From NCBI RefSeq assembly GCF_025947065.1, contig NZ_CP109994.1, forward strand, positions 62,001-126,000: DNA of 64,000 nt. Reading direction: 5' to 3'. The notes beneath the pieces are model-generated. The model did no database searches and was not told the DNA's origin. It saw nothing but the letters and a program-made list of their open reading frames with translations. Shown here piece after piece: positions 37,534-46,039 of this stretch. Position numbers and translations under genes: made by a program. The stretch comes from Flavobacterium sp. N1736. GTDB taxonomy: Bacteria > Bacteroidota > Bacteroidia > Flavobacteriales > Flavobacteriaceae. Each line of letters starts with the position of its first letter. Position 1 is the stretch's first letter.

Positions 37534-37535
37534 TC

Positions 37536-38903
37536 ATGAGTTTTAGCGTGAAAAGATATTTAAATAAATTTTCAGAAGCCTCAACGCTAGCTTTTTTCAG
37601 GCTAGCGTTTGGTTTTATGATGGTAGGCAGTTTAATTCGTTTTGTGAGTTATGGCTGGGTAGATAAGTTCTATATTCAGCCCATGTTTCATTTCACGTAT
37701 TATGGATTTGACTGGGTAAAACCGTTTGGTAATTATACATATCTGTTGTTTTTTATTTGTGGTTTGGCTGCTCTTTTTGTGGCAATTGGCTATAAATACA
37801 GAATTTCGATAATCGTATTTTTTCTGAGTTTTACCTATATAGAATTCATGGATAAAACCACCTATTTAAATCATTACTACTTTATTTCTGTAGTATCTTT
37901 TATCATGATTTTTTTACCTGCCAATGCCTATTTTTCTGTTGATGCCTATCAAAAACCGGAAAAAGCTTTTCAAAAAATACCCTCGTGGAATATTGATATT
38001 TTAAAGTTATTGCTGGGAATCGTTTATTTTTATGCCGGACTCGCCAAACTTAATTCTGACTGGCTTTTTAAAGCGATGCCATTAAAAATATGGTTGCCCA
38101 ATAATGCTAATTTGCCCATTTTTGGACCATTATTAAATCTCAATTGGGTACATTTTGCCTTTAGCTGGACAGGCGCTATTTATGATCTGACGATTCCGTT
38201 TTTACTTTTAAATAAAAAAACCAGAAATTTTGCTTTTATTCTGGTTGTTGTTTTTCATGTGCTTACGAAAATTCTTTTTCCAATAGGAATTTTTCCATAC
38301 GTCATGATTGTAAGTTCATTGCTGTTTTTTGATGCTGCATTTCATAAAAAATGTCTTGATCATTTGGGTAAATTATTGCGTTTACCAATTGATTTCTTTG
38401 AAAATAAAAGAGAAAAAAAAGAAGTTTTTGCCGGAATTCACAGCATTAAATGGGCAATTGTTACCTGCTTTTTGTTTTTCCAGCTGCTGTTTCCTTTTCG
38501 CTATTTATTATATCCAAAAGAATTATTCTGGACAGAAGAAGGATTTCGATTTTCATGGCGCGTTATGCTGATGGAAAAAGCAGGATATACAGAATTTTTT
38601 GTTAGAGATGCTAAAACCAAACAGGGTTTTATGGTTCATAATCATCATTTTTTGACACCTTTTCAGGAAAAACAAATGTCGTTTCAACCTGATTTTATAT
38701 TGCAATATGCGCATTTTTTACACGACTATTACCAAAAACAAGGCGTTTCTGATCCAGAGATAAGAGTAGAAAGTTACGTTGCTCTTAACGGAAGATTAGG
38801 CAAACCCTATATTGATCCAAAAATAAATTTAGCCAGACAAAATGAAAGTTTCAAACACAAAACATGGATACTTCCCTTTAATGATGAAATTAAGGGATTT
38901 TAG
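37536..38903 (+). CDS. HTTM-domain (gamma-carboxylase-like) membrane protein
   Basis: Membrane protein of 455 residues related to the HTTM domain of vitamin K-dependent gamma-carboxylases. Several hydrophobic helices span about residues 15-310 (LAFFRLAFGFMMVGSLIRF, YLLFFICGLAALF, FYAGLAKLNSDW). MDKTTYLNHYYFISV carries the conserved Tyr/His region. A soluble C-terminal domain follows. Bacterial members often accompany imelysins and TonB receptors, but the reaction is not established. The gene is tightly packed: two bases after imelysin, and its end overlaps the TonB receptor start. Confidence 0.87.
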   Translation: MSFSVKRYLNKFSEASTLAFFRLAFGFMMVGSLIRFVSYGWVDKFYIQPMFHFTYYGFDWVKPFGNYTYLLFFICGLAALFVAIGYKYRISIIVFFLSFTYIEFMDKTTYLNHYYFISVVSFIMIFLPANAYFSVDAYQKPEKAFQKIPSWNIDILKLLLGIVYFYAGLAKLNSDWLFKAMPLKIWLPNNANLPIFGPLLNLNWVHFAFSWTGAIYDLTIPFLLLNKKTRNFAFILVVVFHVLTKILFPIGIFPYVMIVSSLLFFDAAFHKKCLDHLGKLLRLPIDFFENKREKKEVFAGIHSIKWAIVTCFLFFQLLFPFRYLLYPKELFWTEEGFRFSWRVMLMEKAGYTEFFVRDAKTKQGFMVHNHHFLTPFQEKQMSFQPDFILQYAHFLHDYYQKQGVSDPEIRVESYVALNGRLGKPYIDPKINLARQNESFKHKTWILPFNDEIKGF

Positions 38904-41313
38904 TTTTATCCTATTTTTATTATTTTCGATACAAAGTTACGCACAATATAAAATTTCGGGAGTTGTACAAGATGATCACGGTAATCCTGTATCGCTTGTA
39001 GAAATCTATAACAAAACAACCGGAAGCAAAGACATGTCCCAATCTGATGGAAAATTTTCTATAGAGGTTGAAAAAGAAGGAGAATATGAGCTTGTTTTTT
39101 ATAAAGAAAACTTTAGTTTAATCGAAAAAACAGTAAGTACTTCTGATGCTCAGATTACGATTACTTTAGAAAAAGTTACGGCACTTTCAGAAGTTGTAAT
39201 CAACAAACAAAAAGATAAAATTTTTGCCCTCAATAAATTAAAAGATATTGATGAAACCGCGATTTACGCAGGTAAAAAAACCGAAGTCGTTTCGCTGAGT
39301 AAAATTACAGCCAATAAAGCAGCCAATAATGCCCGACAAATTTATGCTCAGGTTGTGGGTTTAACCATAAACGAAAGTTCTGATGGAGGTTTGCAGCTAA
39401 GTATTGGCGGCCGCGGACTTGATCCTAATCGTACGGCTAATTTTAATACACGCCAAAATGGTTATGATATTAGTGCCGATGTTTTGGGATATCCCGAAAG
39501 TTATTATGCAACGCCCACAGAATCTCTCGAAGAAATTCAGATTGTTCGCGGTGCAGCTTCTTTGCAATACGGAACTCAGTTTGGCGGATTGGTTAATTTT
39601 AAAATCAAAAGTCCAAGTACAAAACCTATTGAGTTTTTAACTAGAAATACGGTTGGTTCTTATGGTTTGTATACCAACTTTTCATCTTTAAGCGGAACGG
39701 TTGGAAAATTCAGTTATTATACTTTTTTCAATTACAAACAAGGCGACGGATTTAGACCTAATTCTCATTTTGAAAGCAAAAATTACTTTGCCAATCTAAA
39801 TTATCAGTTTACCAAAAACACATCGATTCATTTTGATTATACGTATTTTACTTATCTGGCTCAGCAAGCCGGGGGTTTGACCGATAAAATGTTTGATGAA
39901 GATCCAACTCAGAGTAACAGAACCAGAAACTGGTTTGCCGTAAACTGGAATTTATTTGCACTGCGATTTAAGCACCATTTTGAGCATGACGCCGATTTCT
40001 CATTACAACTTTTTGGACTTGACGCCAACAGAAAAACGGTTGGTTTTAGAGATAACCGCGTCGACAGACCGGATGATCTTACCTTGCCACGTGATTTAAT
40101 TGTGGGAGATTTTATCAATTGGGGAGCAGAGGCACGTTATTTAAAAAAATATAATATCAGAGATAATTCAAGCGCTTTTTTAATTGGAGCTAAATATTAT
40201 CAGGCAAGAAATACAGGATTACAAGGACCCGGAAGCAATGGAACTGATGCTGATTTTAATTTGCATACAGATGAATTTCCGTATTATGCCAACCAGTCCG
40301 ATTATGTATATCCGAATTTAAATTTTTCTGTTTTTGGAGAAAATATATTCAAAATATCATCAGCTTTTTCTATAACACCGGGCTTTCGATATGAAAAAAT
40401 CAGAACAAAAGCGGAGGGTTATTACCGAAAAATTAATCTTGACGGAGCCGGAAATGTTATTTTAGATAAAGTTGTAGAGGAGAATAATGTCAAGGATCGT
40501 AATTTCTTTTTATTTGGTGTTGGGTTAAGTTACAAACCTAAAAGCGGTATTGAATTTTATGGAAATATTTCGCAAAACTACCGTTCAGTAACTTTTAATG
40601 ATATTCGTTCTGTGAATGCAAATCAGAATATTTCTCCTGATATTACAGATGAAAAAGGATTTACTTCGGATATTGGTATTAGAGGACAGCTTAATGATAA
40701 AGTTAGTTTTGATTCCAGTATTTATGCTTTGTATTATAATGATAAAATTGGTGAATACTGGACAGAAAACAGCGGAGGTATTCCAATTATTTTAAGAGAC
40801 AATATAGGAACCGCCTTAACGTATGGTTTTGAAACCATGATTGACTGGAATCTTGCCAAGACTTTTATGGAAAATAATGATAATTTTCTATGGAATGTTT
40901 TTGGAAACGTAGCCATTACAGACTCTGAATATTTAAAATCTCAGGCACCTCTTGTTAAAGGCAATAAAGTAGAATTTGTTCCGCTTTTTAATATAAAATC
41001 AGGAAGCAGAGTAGGATATAAGAATTTTTTAGCCAGTGTTCAAATCACTTATTTATCAGAACAATTTACAGATGCAACCAATTCTCCAGCAACTACACAA
41101 GGAATTATGGCAGGAATTGCAGGACCAATTCCGTCGTATTTTATAGCTGATTTTTCTGCTTCATATAAATGGAGAAACTGGAAACTGGAAGCCGGAATTA
41201 CCAATTTTACAGACAATAGTTATTTTACCCGCAGAGCAACAGGATATCCTGGTCCGGGTATTATTCCATCAGATCCGAGAACGTTTTACACCACTTTAGA
41301 GTTTGTGTTTTAG
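38881..41313 (+). CDS. TonB-dependent receptor of the imelysin locus (FecA-like)
   Basis: Outer-membrane transporter of about 810 residues. After a signal peptide (FILFLLFSIQSYAQ) come a carboxypeptidase-like domain (YKISGVVQDDHGNPVSL), a plug (LSIGGRGLDPNRTANF, EEIQIVRGAASLQYGTQFGG) and a barrel ending YTTLEFVF. I chose ATG 38881 or 38884, because the frame from 38842 lacks signal-like residues and would overlap the HTTM gene by 62 bp. The plug looks like iron-chelate receptors, consistent with imelysin and haem proteins nearby. Confidence 0.88.
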   Translation: MMKLRDFSFILFLLFSIQSYAQYKISGVVQDDHGNPVSLVEIYNKTTGSKDMSQSDGKFSIEVEKEGEYELVFYKENFSLIEKTVSTSDAQITITLEKVTALSEVVINKQKDKIFALNKLKDIDETAIYAGKKTEVVSLSKITANKAANNARQIYAQVVGLTINESSDGGLQLSIGGRGLDPNRTANFNTRQNGYDISADVLGYPESYYATPTESLEEIQIVRGAASLQYGTQFGGLVNFKIKSPSTKPIEFLTRNTVGSYGLYTNFSSLSGTVGKFSYYTFFNYKQGDGFRPNSHFESKNYFANLNYQFTKNTSIHFDYTYFTYLAQQAGGLTDKMFDEDPTQSNRTRNWFAVNWNLFALRFKHHFEHDADFSLQLFGLDANRKTVGFRDNRVDRPDDLTLPRDLIVGDFINWGAEARYLKKYNIRDNSSAFLIGAKYYQARNTGLQGPGSNGTDADFNLHTDEFPYYANQSDYVYPNLNFSVFGENIFKISSAFSITPGFRYEKIRTKAEGYYRKINLDGAGNVILDKVVEENNVKDRNFFLFGVGLSYKPKSGIEFYGNISQNYRSVTFNDIRSVNANQNISPDITDEKGFTSDIGIRGQLNDKVSFDSSIYALYYNDKIGEYWTENSGGIPIILRDNIGTALTYGFETMIDWNLAKTFMENNDNFLWNVFGNVAITDSEYLKSQAPLVKGNKVEFVPLFNIKSGSRVGYKNFLASVQITYLSEQFTDATNSPATTQGIMAGIAGPIPSYFIADFSASYKWRNWKLEAGITNFTDNSYFTRRATGYPGPGIIPSDPRTFYTTLEFVF

Positions 41314-41331
41314 AATGTTTTTGCGCATAGT

Positions 41332-41364
41332 AAACCCGACAGGTTTTTAAAACCTGTCGGGTTT
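41332..41364. repeat. CCCGACAGGTTTT palindrome, REP-like
   Basis: A perfect hairpin with arms AAACCCGACAGGTTTT and complement around a TAA loop. It lies 18 bp after the TonB receptor stop. The GC-rich core in an AT-rich gap looks like a REP-type repeat or a terminator arm. Confidence 0.6.
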
Positions 41365-41383
41365 CGAGAGCTAACGAAATGAC

Positions 41384-41431
41384 AATAAAAAAAGGGCTGA
41401 AAACAAAGTAATGTTTCAGCCCTTTTTTATT
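41384..41431. terminator. Bidirectional terminator between convergent genes
   Basis: Inverted repeat AAAAAAGGGCTGAAA / TTTCAGCCCTTTTTT with an 11-17 base loop, and A/T runs on both sides. It sits between the end of the TonB receptor gene (+) and the end of the di-haem oxidoreductase gene (-), so it can serve both. Confidence 0.85.
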
Positions 41432-41448
41432 ATGAATTATAATTAATA

Positions 41449-42858
41449 TTAAAGAGAATTTATATAAGCCAATAAATTTTCACGCTCTGTTGCGGATAAT
41501 TTTTTGTATTTTTCTTTAGCATTCTGTGCTTCTCCGCCATGCCATAAAATTGCTTCTTCAACATTTCTGGCTCTTCCGTCATGCAGTAAATTGGTATGTC
41601 CGTTTACAATTTTAATAAGTCCGATTCCCCACAAAGCAGGTGTTTTCCATTCAGATCCTGTGGCTTTAAAATCCGGTGAATTATCGGCAAGACCTTGTCC
41701 CATATCATGCAATAATAAATCAGTAAACGGACGAATAGTCTGATTGCGTAATATTGTTATCGGATGTGTATTACTGGTTTGAATTTTCGGAATATGACAG
41801 CTTGTACATTGAATAGTTTCAAATGTTTTTTTGCCTTGGAGTACATTTTGATCCGTATAATTACGACGCGCAGGAACGGCAAGTGTGCTGGAATAAAGTA
41901 CCATTCTGTCTAAATTAATATCTGTAATTTCTGGAGTTCCACCATTTGGAATTGTGCTTAAATCAAGTCCCGTAGGCCCACTTTCGTTAGGAAACATGCT
42001 TGAAGTAATTCCCATATCACCAATTAGGGCAGAAGAGACTTGTTGTTTTATATTGGGTTGATTCGCTTTCCAGCCAAAACGTCCCAATTTTATTGAATTT
42101 GAAGCAAAATCATAAACATAATTTGGTCTTCCGGAAATTCCATCTTTATTAGCATCATTTTCATCGGCAAAACCTAATATTGTACTTTCAGAAATAGCTT
42201 CAAGAAGTCCCAAACCAATAATCTGATTGGCAACTCGCGGTGAAATTAGCAAAGATGACGCTAGCGGACCGTAACCCAAATTGTTTATTGTATAAATTGG
42301 TTTTTGCAATACAACAGAAGTTCCATCAGCAAATGTTTCCGTTATTGGCTGATAACTTATGGTGTAAAGACCTTCGGCAGACTGTCCTAAAATGGCATGA
42401 TCTTGTAATTGATTTCCGTAAACCGGATCAGGAAAACCAATTCCGTTTGCATCTTGTCCGGCAATATTTAATCGCAAAAGTAATCCGGCTCTGTCTTCTC
42501 CATCAAAAGCAGGTGGTCTTCCGCGGCCGTCTTTAAAGTGGCAGCTTGAGCAGGAATGTGCATTAAAAAAAGGTCCTAAACCATCACGCGCAGTAGTAGA
42601 TGAAGGTGCAGAAACCCAGCTTTGTCTAAAAAAAGAATTTCCAACCCCAAAATCAGATTGTTGCTCAAAAGTAAGTGCAGGCGCAAAAAAACCGAAAGCT
42701 TCTTCACTGGTATTAAAAACAGTTGTTTCTCCGCCGGAAAGCTGTTCACCTTCTTCCGCAGTTAAAGGAACATAAGAATCTGAATCATCGCTGTTGTCAC
42801 TGCATCCCTGAAGACCGAAACAAACCGAAATAAGCAAAAAAGCAATTAAATTTTTCAT
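41449..42858 (-). CDS. Di-haem oxidoreductase (DHOR, cytochrome c peroxidase-like) lipoprotein
   Basis: Periplasmic redox protein of about 469 residues with two covalent haem sites, CSSCH (after FFNAHS) and CTSCH (IQCTSCHIPK). The signal peptide ends in a lipobox (FGLQGC). Other DHOR marks are FKDGRGRPPAF, PVYGNQLQD, RFGWKANQPN and ALWGIGL. The ATG at 42858 (MKNLIAF) was chosen over 42894, where the extra residues are not signal-like. The imelysin gene 71 bp upstream on the same strand completes a common imelysin-DHOR pair linked to metal or haem handling. Confidence 0.92.
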   Translation of the reverse strand: MKNLIAFLLISVCFGLQGCSDNSDDSDSYVPLTAEEGEQLSGGETTVFNTSEEAFGFFAPALTFEQQSDFGVGNSFFRQSWVSAPSSTTARDGLGPFFNAHSCSSCHFKDGRGRPPAFDGEDRAGLLLRLNIAGQDANGIGFPDPVYGNQLQDHAILGQSAEGLYTISYQPITETFADGTSVVLQKPIYTINNLGYGPLASSLLISPRVANQIIGLGLLEAISESTILGFADENDANKDGISGRPNYVYDFASNSIKLGRFGWKANQPNIKQQVSSALIGDMGITSSMFPNESGPTGLDLSTIPNGGTPEITDINLDRMVLYSSTLAVPARRNYTDQNVLQGKKTFETIQCTSCHIPKIQTSNTHPITILRNQTIRPFTDLLLHDMGQGLADNSPDFKATGSEWKTPALWGIGLIKIVNGHTNLLHDGRARNVEEAILWHGGEAQNAKEKYKKLSATERENLLAYINSL

Positions 42859-42929
42859 TGTATAATACAGAAAAAGTGTTCTGCAAAAGAACACTTTTTA
42901 TTTTAATTTTTTATCAGAACTGGTTAAGA

Positions 42930-44108
42930 TTAGCCGTTAACGATAACGCCAATTTTTACAGCACCAGCCAATAAATTCGCTCCGGAATTTAATAATTGCT
43001 GTACTGCTACTTTTACTTTTGCACCTTCCGTAGAAGTTGGTCCGCCTGAAATTGCTAAATCAAATGGAATCAAAATTGCAGCAACTTTTGTTGTAGAAGA
43101 CTCTAAAGATGCTTTTGTATCATTATAAGTTGCAACATCAGCCTGTTGTACTAAATCTTCTAAAGAAGGTCCGTCAATTGTACCGTATTTTCCTTGATAA
43201 ACATTGATAACTCCTTGTAAATTAAGAGCAATATCTCTGTGTGTATTATCACTGAAACAAGAATGCTCATCTTCCTGATTTGCATTTTCTACTGCAGTAT
43301 TCATACGTTCAATTGGTAATTCAGCTGAAATTAAAGTTGTAATTCCTAAATAAATATTTTTAATTGCGTCATTTTCAGACAAAGCAAGGAATTTAGTTCT
43401 GTATACACCGCCAACTTTCCATTGGTCTACTAAATAGCTTAAATTATCAGTTAGTAAATCGGTACAAAATTTAAGGTAATCGCCACGACGTTTTTGGTTA
43501 GCAGCTGTTCCGCCTACAACATAATCTGTGTAAGGTCTTTGTCCAGGCAGTTTTGCAGATGGCGCAGTAAGATCCTGACCCCATAATAAAAACTCAATTG
43601 CGTGATATCCTACACTTACATTTAATTCATCTTCGTCAAGCGCATTTTCATCTGCCAAAAGTTGTTTGCTTAAAGTAGGAAAATCTGTTGTGTTGTTAAT
43701 AATTCCCGCATTTGAGCTTCCCTCTACATAATCAATAAAGTTTTCATCCAGCGGCCATGAATTCATCAGTCCTTCAGGACCATTATCGTCTCCGTCAATT
43801 GGTCCGTTGGCAAAACGAAATGCTTCGGTAGTACCATAACTTTCTCTTGATGTTTTCCAAGCTGTTTTTGCCGCAGTAAAATTAGCATCTGTTGGAGTAG
43901 CAGTAAAAGTATTTATTGCAGTTTCTAAAGCTACGGCATCGTCATAAGCTTTTTTGTAATTAGCATAAACGATGTCTGCATAATTTGCGATAACTTCTTT
44001 TTTGGTAACAACTTTTTCTTCATTGTTATTATTGTCATCATTATTGCAGGCAAAGAATGCCATAGCAACAAACAGGATAGCGCCTGCTTTTAAATATAGA
44101 TTTTTCAT
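42930..44108 (-). CDS. Imelysin (M75-like) lipoprotein with intact GxHxxE
   Basis: Exported lipoprotein of 392 residues (lipobox FFAC, then NNDDNNNNEE). It keeps the imelysin signature GYHAIEFLLWGQD, plus PDGD-type features such as NGPIDGDDNGPEGLMNSWP and the repeat SVGYHAIE. The second half has the RMNTAVENANQEDEHSCFSDN region shared with iron-regulated imelysins. Imelysins are thought to take part in iron uptake; peptidase activity is doubtful for the family. It is the first gene of the unit with DHOR and has a TATATTTG box about 30 bp upstream. Confidence 0.9.
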   Translation of the reverse strand: MKNLYLKAGAILFVAMAFFACNNDDNNNNEEKVVTKKEVIANYADIVYANYKKAYDDAVALETAINTFTATPTDANFTAAKTAWKTSRESYGTTEAFRFANGPIDGDDNGPEGLMNSWPLDENFIDYVEGSSNAGIINNTTDFPTLSKQLLADENALDEDELNVSVGYHAIEFLLWGQDLTAPSAKLPGQRPYTDYVVGGTAANQKRRGDYLKFCTDLLTDNLSYLVDQWKVGGVYRTKFLALSENDAIKNIYLGITTLISAELPIERMNTAVENANQEDEHSCFSDNTHRDIALNLQGVINVYQGKYGTIDGPSLEDLVQQADVATYNDTKASLESSTTKVAAILIPFDLAISGGPTSTEGAKVKVAVQQLLNSGANLLAGAVKIGVIVNG

Positions 44109-44137
44109 TAAGGTTTATTTAGAATCGTTAAACATAG

Positions 44138-44145
44138 CAAATATA
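44138..44145 (-). promoter_or_regulatory. Possible -7 box of the imelysin-DHOR unit
   Basis: TATATTTG on the minus strand, 30 bp before the imelysin ATG. This is identical to the -7 boxes at 35055 and 60394. No good TTTG was found at the usual distance, only CTTTAG 23 bp upstream, so the call is weak. Confidence 0.35.
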
Positions 44146-44334
44146 TGTAATTCGTTGCTATACTTTATCTAAAGACTATAATATTTTTAGAATTAAGCTA
44201 ATCTTAAGAATGTAACAATGTAGTGCGCTAAAAATAGTGTTACTTATTTATAATTTTACTCAGGTCAAACATTGGCGCATACATTGAGACCATAATAACG
44301 CCCACAAATAATCAAAAATTAATATTCACAAATT

Positions 44335-44365
44335 AAAAAAGAGGCTTCCCAAAGCCTCTTTTTTT
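44335..44365. terminator. Terminator after the surface-protein genes
   Basis: Inverted repeat AAAAAGAGGCTT / AAGCCTCTTTTT around a short CCCA loop, with A and T runs on both sides. It lies about 107 bp after the stop of the minus-strand gene at 44472. The rest of the 363-bp gap shows nothing I can name apart from the weak promoter box at 44138. Confidence 0.8.
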
Positions 44366-44471
44366 AGTAATGTTTTCCATTTTCTTTACCATTTTCTATT
44401 TTCATTTTGGTCTGCATTATCGAGATGTTCATTACATTAATTAATGACTCAAACCGTTTTGTTAGGGAAAT

Positions 44472-45968
44472 TTATTTTATAATTATTGTCATATTTGAAA
44501 CAAGAACATCGGCGCCGTCGTTGCCACTATAACGCTGAAGATAAAAGTCAACATAATCATTGGTATTTAATTCAATGGAGGCATTAATTGGAAGGGTGAT
44601 AATGTCACTTGCAGCATTTCCTCTGCCATAAAATTTAAATTGCGGTACTGCTACGCCATTTTTATATAAGTGAACAATATAAGTCCCTGCTGATGGAACC
44701 TGAAAATTTACAGCTCCTGAAACCTGAAAGATTCTTTTCTTTTTACCAACATATTTTAACCTGTTATAAGTTGCATCAGTCGAAAATCGAAATAAATTGC
44801 TGGATATAGTAGGAATTGATGCTGCATATATTCGTAAGTTGGTACTTGGAGTTCCGGCACTCATATTAAGTGGTATAGCACCGCCTGTTTCTGCATCCAT
44901 AGAAAAATCGCCGGTTGCATTTGTATCTGCTTCATTCGGAATCCCTGCGGCTCTAACTGTCCAGGAATTACTAAAATTATAGCCTGTGTAAGTGGCAGCC
45001 GGCGCATATGGTTTAACATAATTTGCAGCTGTAGCACCAGTAAAAACTACAGATTCTAAAACAGCATCACCACTAATGGCAAGACCGGCAGTAGAAACAT
45101 CGAGACCATATGCTCCGGGACCTACATTAGAGAAACCTCCCTGCTTTTCTATCAGAGTAAAAGTTCCTGTAAATTTTTCGTATGTACCGGCATTATTGAC
45201 AAACCATGCCTGATTACTCAATAGTAATTGACCTATATTATTGTAGGTTATACCATTTGTATTTCCTGAAAAATTAACAATACTCAAAAAAACTAATCCA
45301 TAACCTGATATAGTTCCAATATTTGTTGCATTTGCAATGATAGTATCTCTAAGTAAGAATGTTGAGGTAGAGGCTGCGGCATTTAAATTAAAAACAGTTG
45401 CGCCCGGTGCTAAAATGGTAACACTTCTAATACTGCCGCCCGTGTTTCCGTCAAAAAGAATTCCTGATGTTTTATAAATAATATCTTCATTGGCATCTAA
45501 ACCCTGAATATAGGCATTATTGATGTCTATAGGAAAATTAAAAGAGACTGTACCATTAATTTCATACAATGTATTCGAAGTCAAAACATATTTAGCACCG
45601 CCGCCGGCAGCAAGTTCTGTGGCAAGTACAACGGCTAAATTATCAGTTGATCTTATACGCTTAAAATTTAATCTTGAAGTTCCGCCGCTATTAATAGCGA
45701 CCCAGGCCGCCGCACTGTAGTAATAAAATAATTTTAAATCGGTATCATAAACAATCAATCCTTCAGTGGGTGTAACTATAGCGATTCTTTGAGCAGTTGT
45801 CATACGTGGAGTAAGCATACCCTGAGTAGTAGAAACGATATCTAAAACTGAACTTGCATTTGGTGTAACAGTTCCAATACCAACTTGTGCATTCCCCAGA
45901 ATTGTTATAAAAAAGAACAGTAACAGCAGTATGGTTTTAGTATTTTTTGGGGTAGATGTAGTTACCAT
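44472..45968 (-). CDS. Exported surface protein with VGIGT(V/T)TPN start, unknown function
   Basis: No catalytic family is recognised. The 498-residue protein has a signal peptide ending GNAQ, then QVGIGTVTPNASSVLDI, TTQGMLTPRMTTAQR and GLIVYDTD. This block is very common at the start of Flavobacteriia surface proteins. The middle is Gly/Ala/Thr-rich and beta-helix-like. The C-terminus (STDATYNRLKYVGKKKRIF to the end) resembles a jelly-roll such as phage or C1q-like domains. A classic T9SS tail is not evident. It lies behind a T9SS cargo gene on the same strand and probably shares its surface fate. Confidence 0.7.
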   Translation of the reverse strand: MVTTSTPKNTKTILLLLFFFITILGNAQVGIGTVTPNASSVLDIVSTTQGMLTPRMTTAQRIAIVTPTEGLIVYDTDLKLFYYYSAAAWVAINSGGTSRLNFKRIRSTDNLAVVLATELAAGGGAKYVLTSNTLYEINGTVSFNFPIDINNAYIQGLDANEDIIYKTSGILFDGNTGGSIRSVTILAPGATVFNLNAAASTSTFLLRDTIIANATNIGTISGYGLVFLSIVNFSGNTNGITYNNIGQLLLSNQAWFVNNAGTYEKFTGTFTLIEKQGGFSNVGPGAYGLDVSTAGLAISGDAVLESVVFTGATAANYVKPYAPAATYTGYNFSNSWTVRAAGIPNEADTNATGDFSMDAETGGAIPLNMSAGTPSTNLRIYAASIPTISSNLFRFSTDATYNRLKYVGKKKRIFQVSGAVNFQVPSAGTYIVHLYKNGVAVPQFKFYGRGNAASDIITLPINASIELNTNDYVDFYLQRYSGNDGADVLVSNMTIIIK

Positions 45969-46039
45969 AATTTCTAATATTAATTAATTGAAGATTTGAA
46001 ATGTTTTTGTGCTAATAGCTTGTAATTAAAGACTAATTG

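Noticed and set aside
38842..38880. Upstream start of the TonB receptor
   Set aside because: The 13 extra residues are polar, would displace the signal peptide and would overlap the HTTM gene by 62 bp.
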